Shown here: piece by piece, positions 31,566-42,091 of the stretch
Layout: every line of letters starts with the position of its first letter
How positions within the stretch are numbered: position 1 is the stretch's first letter
NCBI GenBank assembly: GCA_963576735.1
Contig: OY755175.1
Span: 1,070,401 to 1,134,400 of the forward strand
Direction: 5' to 3'
DNA length: 64,000 bases
Source: Bedellia somnulentella
Lineage: Eukaryota > Arthropoda > Insecta > Lepidoptera > Bedelliidae
Program-made: the position numbers and the translations under genes
Notes under the pieces: model-generated
Told to the model about the DNA's origin: nothing
Databases searched by the model: none
The model's input: the letters and a program-made list of their open reading frames with translations, nothing else

Positions 31566-31930
31566 TAGCTGTGTCGTGCCGGTTTAGAATAGCGCTACCC
31601 CGTTTCTTCCCGAGGGTGTACATAAGAAAGAAAGAAAGAAGAGACATTTATTCACATTTGAACGAACGTTACATAACTACTACACAGTTTACTTGAATAT
31701 TAAAATTATAAAAGAGACATAAAAAGTGATACAAAATAAAATAAAATAAATTAAACAAATGTGAATAGGTCCTGCCTCAGCTTATTGCATAAGAGGCGAC
31801 TAAGGGTATTTGGGCTTTTAAATGATTTTTTATTTCACCATCCTTTCCCACATATCTTCCAACATTGGCTGGGATTATTTTTTTCCTTAGCTACCCCTTC
31901 TAGGGATTTATAGATGTGAGTATATGTATG
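31566..31930 (+). mobile_element. SINE-A interrupted by a LINE tail
   Basis: Head GTGTCGTGCCGGTTTAGAAT to GTGTACATAAGA, then a foreign piece, then CATAAGAGGCGACTAAGGGT to the tail at GTGAGTATATGTATG. CATAAGA on both sides of the insert is its target duplication. Confidence 0.8.
31628..31789 (-). mobile_element. Jockey-type LINE 3' tail inside SINE-A
   Basis: The minus strand ends TGTGAATAAATGTCTCTTCT with TTTC repeats. Flanked by CATAAGA target duplications. Confidence 0.65.
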
Positions 31931-32044
31931 TAACGATTTATTATTCTTTTAGCCATATTTTTATTGCATCGATCGAAATTGGTACTGGCAAGGGAATCAT
32001 TAAGTCATTATAATTGAGTAAGCGCAAAAGTTTTCCATGTTTGT

Positions 32045-32495
32045 GATCTTCCCTTACAACCTCAAAAGTGGCTGAGGTATTTTAACGACGTGATAGCTCA
32101 ATGGGTAGAACACCGGTTAACGTGTAAGCGACTAGTGTGCAAATCCCGGGTCGGGCCTACACCAATTTGTCTTTTCTAAAGACATATGTGTGGTCAATTT
32201 ATCATGGTTGTTAACGGTGAGGGAAAACATCGTGAGGAAACCCACATGGCTGAGTTGTACTTAGTCATGTGACAGTGTATTCGTACAAAACGGCGATAGG
32301 CCTGCCCCCTATCACGTGAGTACACTGTCCATGCAAAACGTGGTTACTCTGAACACCGGGTGACTAAGTCACGTGATGTTCAGAAGTATTAGTACCTCTG
32401 CCCACCCCTTCGGGGATATTCGGCGTGTACGTTTATGTTATGTATTGTAAATCCTGAAGCTCCTACCCCTTTTTGGGGTTTAAAGCCTTGAATTG
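32045..32495 (+). mobile_element. Old SINE-A split by a SINE-B
   Basis: CAACCTCAAAAGTGGCTGAG before and CTGAAGCTCCTACCCCTTTT after the insert are the SINE-A 3' half. Confidence 0.65.
32088..32437 (+). mobile_element. SINE-B, full length
   Basis: Head CGTGATAGCTCAATGGGTAG with B box GTGCAAATCCCGGGTCGG. Tail GGCGTGTACGTTTATGTTAT. Flanks TATTTTA and TATTGTA are an imperfect target duplication. Confidence 0.9.
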
Positions 32496-33095
32496 TATTT
32501 TTGTATGTATCTCATCATTAACAAACAGAACACAATGCTATATCCATAGAGATATAATACTTCTACGATGGCTATATCTAACCGTCTATTCTTCATCTAA
32601 AATTCGTACGAAGTTCAATCAATTAAAAATGGATCACATTGGAAAGCAGTTACCGCTCAAGCTCTTTAATCTCGATACAAATAATGAAAGAGGAATATTT
32701 TATTAGTAATACAATTAATGTGTATATCTGTTAGTTAGCCGGTGGCCGAGCACTCTGTTTTATTCGAGTCCACCAGTAAACACTTTTTATGTGGACGATA
32801 CCACATTTTCTTACTGAACGTACATGGAGGCACGAATACACACATTTAGAATCATATTCTAAAGTTTTATATGTGAATATATGATATAGATTGTGTTATA
32901 ACATAGTACTTTATTGTGGGTGCTGAATTGTATGGAAAAAATATATTATTATATTGATTTTTGACATTATTTCAATGGATACAACTCCGATTAAAATACA
33001 CCATAAACGATCAATTGAAGAATTAACCTTACAAAGTTCAAATAAGTGAGAGAATAAATGAATTATGTTAAAGAAGTTTTTTAAATGTGAGTTAC
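32496..33095. other. No gene seen
   Basis: AT-rich spacer with no supported feature. Confidence 0.45.
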
Positions 33096-33097
33096 TA

Positions 33098-33328
33098 TGT
33101 GAGTTACACTACCCCATTTCTTCCGGTGGGTGTACGTAAGAGGCGTCCAACGGTATTGGGGCTTTAAAGGGATTTTTGGGCGATGAGGTTGGAGACCCAT
33201 CACCAACAACCTTTATTTTTACCACGTTTCCCCACTCATATTTCCAAAAGTGGCTGAGTAATTTCTAATTACTTAGCTCTGGCTACCCCTTCTAGGAATT
33301 TAAAGCCGTGAGTATATATGTATGTATA
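33098..33328 (+). mobile_element. SINE-A1, slightly 5'-truncated
   Basis: From CACTACCCCATTTCTTCCGG to GCCGTGAGTATATATGTATG. Confidence 0.85.
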
Positions 33329-33365
33329 AAATGTGAGGAAAGTAAGTTAGTGTATCAGGGTGATA

Positions 33366-33425
33366 CAAAAGGGTGAGCAGTCCTTGCCTATCTCAATCAG
33401 AAATAATGCCTTGAGTATGGGTAAG
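33366..33425 (+). mobile_element. RTE LINE tail remnant
   Basis: AGTCCTTGCCTATCTCAATC and GCCTTGAGTATGGGTAAG correspond to the RTE 3' end, degraded. Confidence 0.4.
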
Positions 33426-33606
33426 TCAGTTAAATTTATATGCAACTGATTGAACTGATTTATGTGCGAGTGCGTGTTGAAATATATATGTACGCTTTAA
33501 AATATCAGTACTCTTTTTAATATTTAAATCGGTGATTGGGTACGTAGGGTATATAAGTAAATAGATCGCATTGTGATATATATTGTTTTTTACCAATCTA
33601 TCATAC

Positions 33607-33864
33607 TTATGCTGTGTAGTGTCGGCTTAGAATAGTACTACCCCATTTCTCCCGGTGGGTGTACGTAAGAGGCGACTAACGGTATTGGGGCTTTTAAGGG
33701 ATTTTTGGGCGATGCGGTTAGCGAGACTCCTCACCAACAACCTTTATTTTTACCATCTTTTCCCCACTCACATTTCCAAAAGTGGCTGAAGAATTTCTAA
33801 TTCCTTAGCTCTGGCTACCCCTTCTAGGGATTTATAGCCGTGAGTATATGTATGTATGTATGTA
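33607..33864 (+). mobile_element. SINE-A1, full length, young
   Basis: Consensus-like copy from GTGTAGTGTCGGCTTAGAAT to GCCGTGAGTATATG and TATG repeats. TATCATAC flanks it (33599-33606, from 33863). Confidence 0.9.
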
Positions 33865-33866
33865 TC

Positions 33867-34532
33867 ATACAATATTCGTTCCTAACTCAATTCCACTGTT
33901 ACTTATCAGATGTTTCTCCATAGTCTCGTGTAAGGCAGTAAACAGTAATATTTCAACTATGTTTATTCGAGAATAATAACCAATAATAAAGTGGGCTTCA
34001 TTCGATGTTTGATCACCGGCCATGTTTATCTAGCAATAGGAATTCTCTGGACTTTATGTTCGGTACAATGAAGAGTTTACGATACAATTATATATCGGGA
34101 TTCGGGATCATTCCGTTTTTATAATCCTCATTAAATACCTTCTTGATTTGATCATTACGATAAGCGATAGCATTAAAATTGTTCCGAAAACAAGTTTATT
34201 CATTAATTATATCTTAAGATAGAGCTATGGTATTGGCTAAGAATAGAATTGCTTTACTCCATTCTTCTTGCACGTTACCAAGGACTAAACAGAGATTTTG
34301 AATTATTCAATTTATAGTTGTTTTTGCAATATATAGCGTAGCAAACATTAGATATCCTTGTTGTAATAGACTGGCCACGTGTCGTGTTTTTTTTTTTAGT
34401 GAATCAAAATATAAGGTTAATATAAATTAGTGAGTAATACGCACATAGGTCAAAAATATAAAATAGGTAATGGTGTGCCTAATTTACCTAATAGTTTATT
34501 GTGGTGAGTAAATAACTAAAATTTTACTAGTA
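33867..34532. other. No gene seen
   Basis: AT-rich spacer with no supported feature. Confidence 0.45.
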
Positions 34533-34544
34533 GTAACCGTAAAC

Positions 34545-34637
34545 CCATGCAACTTCCAAAAGTGGGTGAGGAATTTGTAATTCCTTAGCTCTGGCTACCC
34601 CTTCTAGAGATTTATAGCCGTGAGAATATGTATGTAT
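34545..34637 (+). mobile_element. SINE-A, 5'-truncated to 93 bp, perfect target duplication
   Basis: Only AACTTCCAAAAGTGGGTGAG to the tail is present. GTAACCGTAAAC flanks it at 34533-34544 and 34638-34649. Shows that reverse transcription starts at the 3' end. Confidence 0.9.
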
Positions 34638-34859
34638 GTAACCGTAAACGCAGAAACTGTGCAACGCTGCCGTTTATCATCCAAGGGCAGGCAGAGTTAC
34701 GAGTGTGAATTTTAGGCTACGTTTAGTAACCTGTTGTCTAGAGTAGCCAGCCACTAAAGTCTTGATAGTGTAACCACGTGATATTGGCACATAATCACAA
34801 GAAAAAATAAAACTTAAACGTTTAAGTTTTTTTACTATGATTTCCGTAATTTTTACAAC

Positions 34860-35094
34860 ATACATACATACATACAATACTCACGGGTATAAATCACTAG
34901 ATAGAATAAGAAATTCCTCAGCTACTTATGGAAAATTGAGTGGGGAAAAGATAGTAAAGTAAAGGTTGTTGGTTATGGGTCTCCAACAGCATCGCCCAAA
35001 AATCCCTTAAAAGCCCCAATACCGTTAGTCGCCTCTTACGTACACCCATCGGTAGCAACGGGGTAGTACTATTCTAAGCCGACACTACACGGAC
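34860..35094 (-). mobile_element. SINE-A1 with 10-bp target duplication
   Basis: Complete except for a small deletion of GGGGTAGCCAGAGCTAAGG near the tail. TTTTTACAAC flanks it (34850-34859, 35095-35104). Confidence 0.9.
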
Positions 35095-35134
35095 TTTTTA
35101 CAACCCTTATAAATTAACACACATGTGACTTAAG

Positions 35135-35196
35135 GTGTGAAAAGATTGATGGATGTAAAATAAGTAGTATCTGCCTACCCCAATGGGACGTTAGCT
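35135..35196 (+). mobile_element. RTE LINE 3' fragment with deletion
   Basis: GTGAAAAGATTGATGGATGT joined to TATCTGCCTACCCCAATGGG. Confidence 0.6.
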
Positions 35197-35613
35197 TTAG
35201 TTTGCCCATTTTCTTACTGTATTGTACCAGTGTATTTCAATCGAATTAACTACATCTATTAAATCAATAGCCAATAACTCACACAGATAGATGAATCAGC
35301 CCGATAGAGGAATATTACAAGGAATTTACAAATAAGAACATAAAATATATGATAACTTTACTGTTTAGACCACACGCAGGTTACTGGTTACTGATTTATA
35401 GAAAACGTGCGGATATCTTTGTGATTAAAATGTAATAGAATTTAAACGATGTCTAGGACCGAGCACATATTTTTCCATTGGTATAGGTAGAGTGATGTTA
35501 AATAAAAGTAAGAGCATGTATTTCTTCCTTTTTTATATTTACTTAAGAACATCTTATCTTTAGACAGTATTTTTGATGGTTAGGTAACTAGATGAACGAT
35601 ATTGATCAAATGA
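35197..35613. other. No gene seen
   Basis: AT-rich spacer with no supported feature. Confidence 0.4.
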
Positions 35614-35776
35614 AACTCAAACGTTCTCGCCGTATAGCCCAAAAGGAGTTGGCAGAGGTATTAGTAGCTCTGAACGTCACGTGACATTGTCACCCGGTTT
35701 TCAGAGTACCCACTCAGGATATGAACCTGCGCCTTTCTGCATGGTAGGCGGATGATCTCCCTACTTAGCTATAAGG
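35614..35776 (-). mobile_element. SINE-B variant with a different, abutting tRNA-like head
   Basis: The SINE-B tail half (GTTCTCGCCGTATAGCCCAA to TCAGAGTACCCACTC) is joined directly to a minus-strand tRNA-like block: TATAGCTAAGTAGGGAGATC as A box and CAGGTTCATATCCTGAG as B box. The normal body between head and tail is missing. Confidence 0.6.
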
Positions 35777-36383
35777 TTGTTTTCAATAAATAATTTTATT
35801 GAAATATCTGAATCATAGATGGGGGTTTACAAAGTGAAGTTGTGTATTTGTGAAAGAAAACGAAATTTCCAGAAGCATTGTAGTAACCAATTGAGTGCTT
35901 TAATTTAAAAGTTACAGACATCATTTACTTATTAAAGTTGAAATTTAAATACCAACAAAATGGATCCCCACTTTAATTACAAAACAATTTCGTTCAAAAC
36001 CAATTTAAATATTATAATACATGTGGTAATAAAAGAGTCAAAAGTTATGGAACAAACTCAATTTACGAGAACAAAGATACGTAACTGTTGTATAGACGTT
36101 ACCAAATATATTTTACCGAGAAGCGACATAAAAATATAGGAGACTATTAGATTCTAACATATCTGACTAAAAACGACATTTTTATTATTCTTGTGTCGGC
36201 CCGTCTTGCGCCCGCGCAGTTGGAAGTGTGCGCACACACACACACGCGCGCACGCCGGTATGTGCTAAGTAAAAAATATTATTATCGTATTATGTGTGCC
36301 ATAAAACACCGCAAGGCTGAGCTTCTCAAAGTTTGAGTATTTATCTATCGATTTTTATTGACTTTAACAGGAAAACGTTAACA
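35777..36383. other. No gene seen
   Basis: AT-rich spacer with a CA/CG-rich run at 36232-36254. No supported gene. Confidence 0.4.
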
Positions 36384-36768
36384 TGCATATACTCACGACT
36401 ATAAGTTTTAAAATGAGGTAGCCAGAGCTTCGGCATTAGAAATAAATAAATAAATAAGTATACGGACATACTAAACACAGATTAAGTTAGCACCAAACTA
36501 AATAAATCTTGTTTTATGGAATACTAACTCAATGATTTATTTTATAATATAGAATAAACATATAGATAACATCCACGACTAAGAAACAATCATTTATGCT
36601 CACCACACAAAAATGTTGCTCTCAGCGGGGATCGAACCCGCAACCTTCGGGCCAAGACGTCACCAGTCTTAGCCACGTTTGGAAGTTGTATAGAGATAAT
36701 ATTGCGACTGCCCTCAACCACTGGGTTCGTGACTCTAACGGCAAGAAAAAGGTTTTGTGCTATTCTAA
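36384..36768 (-). mobile_element. Old SINE-A split by SINE-C
   Basis: ATATACTCACGACTATAAGT and AGGTAGCCAGAGCTTCGGCA lie left of the insert; AGCCACGTTTGGAAGTTGTA lies right of it. Confidence 0.55.
36443..36667 (-). mobile_element. SINE-C, tRNA-derived, full length
   Basis: On the minus strand a tRNA-like B box (GGTTGCGGGTTCGATCCCCG) is followed by GAGCATAAATGATTGTTTCT. Then come TAGTATTCCATAAAACAAGA and TTTAGTTTGGTGCTAACTTA, ending in TTATT repeats. This layout matches a widespread lepidopteran SINE type (HaSE-like). Confidence 0.7.
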
Positions 36769-37053
36769 CAAGTTTAGTTTTTTTTTATAGAGTGGACACA
36801 TAGTGCAATTCCACTTATTATTTAACACGCTACCATACTTTTACACTACTATACTTTTAAAGGATAATTTTTATTAGTTTACTTGTTCGACATGGTTTGT
36901 ACACTGTGGCAAATACTATAAGTTAGTCAATTGGTGTTACCTGTTTTTTAATGCACATTTTATTAAAAAAATAACTTTCTTTCATCACTCTGTTATTCCC
37001 TTCCATTTGCTCCCTTGTTTGTTTGTTATTTTGCTTGCATAAACAATACAACT

Positions 37054-37212
37054 TGTGGCGACCGCTAGACGGCGAACTCACTCGCATACTAGCAGTGTCA
37101 TGAAAAATCGTACGTCGCGGTATCGAAATGTTTCTCTAGCTAAACATAAATACAAATTCTAAGTTGGCACACAGCAGGGTGTACTGGCCAGTATATCTTT
37201 GCTGTTCCCACA
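37054..37212 (+). repeat. TRIM left LTR
   Basis: Begins TG and ends CA. Carries GCATACTAGC, TTGGCACAC and GGGTGTACTGG where the right LTR has one-base differences. Confidence 0.9.
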
Positions 37213-37469
37213 TTGGTGACCTCCGACAACAAAATGACGAATCTTTCTACTACATTTCTCAATCTACCCACAACTTCTACTCCTCGCTTACCTTACCAAA
37301 CTACTCTACTCATCCTACCGAGCATCTACTGACACGCTACTCTGCCTCACTCCTCACACTGCACTCTACTACTAGACGGCGAACTCGCTCGCACACTAGT
37401 CCCTCTCTACTATTGGTAACAGGTACCTCCTAGCTCTTCGATATCGTCTATCGACTAGGAGGGGAGTAC

Positions 37470-37628
37470 TGTGGCGACCGCTAGACGGCGAACTCACTCG
37501 CACACTAGCAGTGTCATGAAAAATCGTACGTCGCGGTATCGAAATGTTTCTCTAGCTAAACATAAATACAAATTCTAAGTTGGTACACAGCAGGGTATAC
37601 TGGCCAGTATATCTTTGCTGTTCCCACA
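37470..37628 (+). repeat. TRIM right LTR
   Basis: Same length as the left LTR, about 98% identical by eye count (three changes in 159). Confidence 0.9.
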
Positions 37629-37847
37629 AACTTATCAACAAAACTGTGGAGCGACTACCACCTCTAACATTAGTTCTATCATTTAGTTTTAGCTCATGCT
37701 TAGCTAGAGCTAGAGCAGAATTAGCTAGAATAAAACGCACGCAAATACAATTCGGTAAGCAAAGTTTTATATAAGCGATACTGATAAAAAAACCATTTCG
37801 AGATATTATGGTTGCAAACAATATTTTTTTGAAAGTAAATCAAATAA

Positions 37848-38102
37848 TATAATGGTTGTTAACGGTGAGGGAAAACATCGTGAGGAAACCCACATGGCTG
37901 AGTTGTACTTAGTCATGTGACAGTGTATTCGTACAAAACGGCGATAGGCCTGCCCCCTATCACGTGAGTACATTGTCCATGCAAAACGTGGGTACTCTGA
38001 ACACCAGGTGACAAAGTCACGTGATGTTCAGAAGTATTAGTACCTCTGCCAACCCCTTCGGGGATATTCGGCGTGAACGTTTATGTTATGTTTATGTTAT
38101 GT
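37848..38102 (+). mobile_element. SINE-B, 5'-truncated, with 12-bp target duplication
   Basis: Lacks the tRNA head and starts at TATAATGGTTGTTAACGGTG. TAAATCAAATAA flanks it (37836-37847, 38103-38114). Confidence 0.9.
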
Positions 38103-38114
38103 TAAATCAAATAA

Positions 38115-38902
38115 AGCTATGATGACCTTTATTTTACCAAAATACTATATAACTGTTTGACCTTCAGTCTTTTTTAAAAGACATTCGGTTATGCAGTTAA
38201 TTAATAAACTATAGAAAATCATAGGTTTATTTTGTTACCTATCAATTAAGATTACAAATTCGGGAATTGTGTTGCAATCAGCAGCATCTTCATTAAACAT
38301 TTCGGTTCATTTTCATTAAGCTACTTGATTTTGATTGATTTGCAATTAATGACGTCATTGACAGTAAAAGATAAACAATATTCAAGAAATCTTAACTTTG
38401 TTATTTAAAATCAAAACTATTGATTTTGATTTTTATTTTAATATTTGCTATCGAATAAAAAATATATAAAAAAAAACTTCGCATACCGAATTTCCTACAC
38501 GAACATTCATCATTAGTTTGACATAATATCATGCAGCTGTGATAGACAACGTCTACGGCGTAGCAGAGTCGTAGGTCGTAGGCCTGCACTTAGAAAACGC
38601 TACGAAACTTTAGCTTAAGTCATCTGACTTTTTTACAGTTGAAAATAGATTTCTTAAATATTAGCAATGTATTAAAATACTTCCCTCATGGTTCACATCA
38701 CAGAGCTTATAGACATACATACAAAAATATTGAAAGTGCACGCAAGTTCTATTCGTAACATAATACGAACTGATCGATACATACCTTTTCAATAAAAAAA
38801 GAATGTTGATAGAATCATACGAAATTCGACAAACAAGAGAGTCGTCGTTGCCTTATGCATTTATATATTTTTGAAATATGTTTTAACGTTGCTACCAAAC
38901 CC
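38115..38902. other. No gene seen
   Basis: AT-rich spacer with no supported feature. Confidence 0.45.
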
Positions 38903-39482
38903 TAACTAAACATTGAAATGTAAAACTAACATATAAGTAAAAACCAACAAACGAGGGTCCTGAAACGGATATTAAAATACACAAAAATGCGAATTATTGG
39001 TTTGTTTTTACATAAGTAATGTATTATATATTATATTCCGCTTGTATGACTCTCGTGCTGTCACTGGAGAGCGCTGACAGAAAATTAGTGCTCTGTGAGG
39101 TAACTCCTCACAGTTTTTGCTGAATCAGCGCCATTTCGCTGTTCAATGGCACAATGTTTTTTTTTTTTTTAGTTTATAATTTTAATTTGTTAATAATTTC
39201 CTCTTTTTTGATTTTATGTTTCTTTGTAAACATTAAAGGTATTTTTGTTATTGTTTTTTTTTTTTCACTGTTTTTTTTAGTTGTGAATATTTTGTTTATC
39301 TTTTGTTTTTTTTGGTTTGGTTATTATTATTTTTGTGTTGCATGTCTGTTGTGCCATATTTACGACGTATAATTGTATTTCTTCTTCTTCTTCTAATGGT
39401 TATCTATTACTTTTGCGACCGACCATGCTAAAACTCATGAGACTGATCAAAATTATCAATTTCACTTTTACCTAACAAAATA
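38903..39482 (+). repeat. Repeat F copy 1, with internal T-rich insertion
   Basis: The ends (AAACATTGAAATGTAAAACT to CAAAAATGCGAATTATTGGT; TTATCTATTACTTTTGCGAC to TTTCACTTTTACCTAAC) match 40903-41080. Between them about 390 bases are unique to this copy, including a hairpin-like CTGTGAGGTAACTCCTCACAG near 39095 and a long T-rich tract at 39150-39390. Confidence 0.65.
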
Positions 39483-39500
39483 CCTAATAAAATATTATAC

Positions 39501-39870
39501 TTACTTACTTATACTCACGCCCATTATTCCTATTGGGGTAGGCATAGACTATCGATCGCTACTAAGGGCCAGTTTTTTGATCCGTGGTTAACTCAACAAT
39601 TTGTTAAATATCGTAACTATTAGTTAGATATCAGCAAAATACATTTTTTGACCCGTGGTTAGAGTAACTAATGTCAAATATCGAACCAAAATGGATTTAC
39701 GATTTGACTACTGGTTAGACATTTAACTATAGTCAAAATGTAACAAATGGTTATATTTAACTACGGATCAAAAAACTGGCCCTTAGTACGATCTTGACAA
39801 ACCTCTCTTGCTTCCCTTACATTCATTATTCTTCTCATACATGATCTTTTATTCTTCTAACTTCGGACCC
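39501..39870 (-). mobile_element. RTE LINE 3' end (TAAG type) split by a MITE
   Basis: TAAG tail complement ACTTACTTACTTATACTCAC, CCTATTGGGGTAGGCATAGA, then the MITE, then AGTACGATCTTGACAAACCT to TTATTCTTCTAACTTC. Confidence 0.8.
39565..39783. mobile_element. TA-flanked MITE inside an RTE LINE tail
   Basis: A 219-bp element with inverted ends AGGGCCAGTTTTTTGATCCG and CGGATCAAAAAACTGGCCCT, flanked by TA. The interrupted LINE supplies the empty site. GTTA/TAAC-rich interior, no coding frame. The TA site suggests a Tc1/mariner-type mover. Confidence 0.85.
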
Positions 39871-39895
39871 CCGCCTTTATAAGAACGTTATCTAT

Positions 39896-40138
39896 ACATA
39901 CATATACTCACGGCTATAAATCCCTAGATGGGGTAGCCAGAGCTAAGGAATCAGAAATTCCTCAGCCACTTTTGGAAAGTTAAGTGGGGAAAAGATGGTA
40001 AAATAAAGGTTGTTGGTGATGAGTCTCCAACCGCATCGCCCAAAAATCCCTTTAAAGCCCCAATACCGTTAGTCGCCTCTTACGTACACCCGCCGGAAGA
40101 ATTGGGGTAGTGCTATTCTAAGCCGACACTACACAGCA
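39896..40138 (-). mobile_element. SINE-A1, full length
   Basis: Near-consensus copy. TTATCTAT flanks it (39888-39895, 40139-40146). Confidence 0.9.
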
Positions 40139-40146
40139 TTATCTAT

Positions 40147-40615
40147 CTGTTCTAGAAAGGTATAAATAATAATTTCATATTATGTTAAATATCCTTTCAC
40201 TACATCAATCCCTCATAATTAATTAAAACTACTACAATATTATTAATTGTTAAAATATTGAGAACCAGAGGCCGGCCAGTACTCAAACTATAAACAATGT
40301 CAGCGATTTCTATTAAACCCATTCGATATACGAAATGCCTGAGAATCGAACGCAGTTAAGCAATAAATAATAAATAAGCATACGAATAGCCGCCTTGTAC
40401 GCTTCTTTACTAGTTTAAACGTTTAAGTAGATTCATTTCACAACTGATGCATTGTGCTGACTTACTTTCTCGATTCGGTGAATTAAGAGCTTTAATCTTA
40501 ACATTTTTAAGGTGTGTTCATAGGCTTTATGAGTTTTGTATATCAAATCAAACTGTACTGCTTCTTGCACATTTACAAGTATTTTATCAATAAATACAAA
40601 TATACACAGTTATAT
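40147..40615. other. No gene seen
   Basis: AT-rich spacer. A fragment TAAATAATAAATAAGCATAC near 40362 may be a SINE-C tail. Confidence 0.35.
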
Positions 40616-40815
40616 AAAGAATAAATAAAGGAAAGAAAAATTTTGACTCTTTAACACGTTTAAGTAGTGTTTGCGTTTCCTACCTCCGATTTTTTACTAA
40701 TTCGATTTCAGATAGAATGTGTCGATATTTTTCTTTCCTTTATTTATTCTCTATTTATTAGTAATAATCCCCACATGAGGTTTTCACGAGCAAAAAGATT
40801 TTAAATACACAGTTA
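40616..40815 (+). mobile_element. SINE-D related repeat
   Basis: GTTTCCTACCTCCGATTTTT, TCGATTTCAGATAGAATGTG, TTTCTTTCCTTTATTTATTC and CCCCACATGAGGTTTTCACG all recur in the compound at 54720-55145. An inverted AATAAATAAAGGAAAGAAAA at the left makes a partial fold-back. Confidence 0.55.
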
Positions 40816-40902
40816 TATTTTAAACGATCAAAAATCTATAACTAATTAAGACACTTATTAACAAACATGCATTGTATAAATACATACTTTTCTACAAACT
40901 AA

Positions 40903-41080
40903 ACATTGAAATGTAAAACTAACATATAAGTAAATATCAACAAACGAGGGTCCTGAAACGGATATTAATTTACACAAAAATGGCAAATTATTGGTTATTG
41001 AATAGTTATCTATCAGTTTTGCGACCGATCATGCTAATACTAATGTGACTGATCAAAATTACCAATTACACTTTTACACA
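40903..41080 (+). repeat. Repeat F copy 2
   Basis: Uninterrupted partner of 38903-39482, including CGAGGGTCCTGAAACGGATA and GCGACCGATCATGCTAATAC. Confidence 0.7.
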
Positions 41081-41123
41081 CAACAATTCACTACCTACCC
41101 TACGTATGGACTCACAACATTTA

Positions 41124-41299
41124 GGGGTGTGACGTATACGAACCCAGTATCCTGTTAGATTCGGCTGCAGTCGGCTCTGAAGGTCCGGCTCAGACATGGA
41201 TCCGCGGCCGAAGGTTCCTGACGCTGAAGAGCATCCCGAAGGCCGCTTGCCTCGCCCGCGCCTCTCCACCCCCTGTTAGTCGCCAATACGTCACACCCC
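41124..41299. mobile_element. GC-rich TA-flanked MITE
   Basis: Inverted ends GGGGTGTGACGTAT and ATACGTCACACCCC are perfect, flanked by TA on both sides (41122-41123, 41300-41301). The 176-bp body is markedly GC-rich for this window (CGGCTGCAGTCGGCTCTGAA, AAGGCCGCTTGCCTCGCCCG). No coding evidence beyond a short chance frame. Confidence 0.75.
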
Positions 41300-41301
41300 T
41301 A

Positions 41302-42080
41302 TTACTAGTTTTACATAAGCTTAAATTACTGGCCTCTTTGTTTTCTTTTATTTTAATTAACACCATTATTCGTTAGATTAAACATATATTCATTGAGTAA
41401 AATATTAGAATAAAAATGCATCCAGATTTCATGAAAGGTAATCATATTTACCGATCACATAAGTTAATATTGCATACTCAGTCTGAAGAGTTCGCAGAGA
41501 GAAAAAACTAATTTATAAAAAGAAAAACAAAACGGCCAGTAACTTTAGATAAATATTTGGTGAGTTTAAAACTAAACTATTTAAGCCAGCAATAGTACAA
41601 ACAATGTATGAAATTTTATCATGTAATGGTGAGATATTAAAGCGTGTTTTGCAGTATAGAAAATAGATGCGGTAAAGCCAAAAAAGTGTATTACAGTTAA
41701 GACGCTCCCATGAATCAAGTTCCAAATAAAATAATCAGATTTTAAAAAGGTGCGTAGTTTTCACACAACTAAGACAGGTGAAAATAAGACTTTTTCATCT
41801 ACTTAGCCTTTTATTGATACTGTAATATTGTTATACATTGAAAAATGACATTCTTAACTAGAAATGCATATAAAATAATTTTTACTTATCAAACCTTAAA
41901 GGCCTTTCTCTAAAAGTTTTGCGAAAGGGGTTTTGATTGTAACAAATAGGCACAATATTTGAGCCTTCGACAATCTCTCCTGGTAGGCTTGTATGAACGA
42001 CCATCGATATGTTCAAAAGTTGGGTGCGGGTGTGGTTCAAAAATTTAATGTAAATTATTTCATTGTAATTTGCATCCCAC
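41302..42080. other. No gene seen
   Basis: AT-rich spacer with no supported feature. Confidence 0.45.
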
Positions 42081-42091
42081 TATTAAAAAGG

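Larger units (their letters stand above)
37054..37628 (+). mobile_element. TRIM: miniature LTR retrotransposon
   Basis: Two 159-bp direct LTRs (TGTGGCGACCGCTAGACGG to GCTGTTCCCACA) differ at three positions and enclose only 257 bp. A primer-binding-site-like TTGGTGACC follows the left LTR. A purine tract AGGAGGGGAG precedes the right LTR. A 4-bp target duplication AACT flanks it (37050-37053, 37629-37632). There is no gag or pol frame. The internal part contains a third, partial copy of the LTR start (TAGACGGCGAACTCGCTCGC near 37374). Orientation follows the primer site. Confidence 0.88.

Noticed and set aside
39154..39372. 72-codon very hydrophobic open frame
   Set aside because: It is a direct product of a T-rich tract (TTT and TTN codons), not a membrane protein gene.
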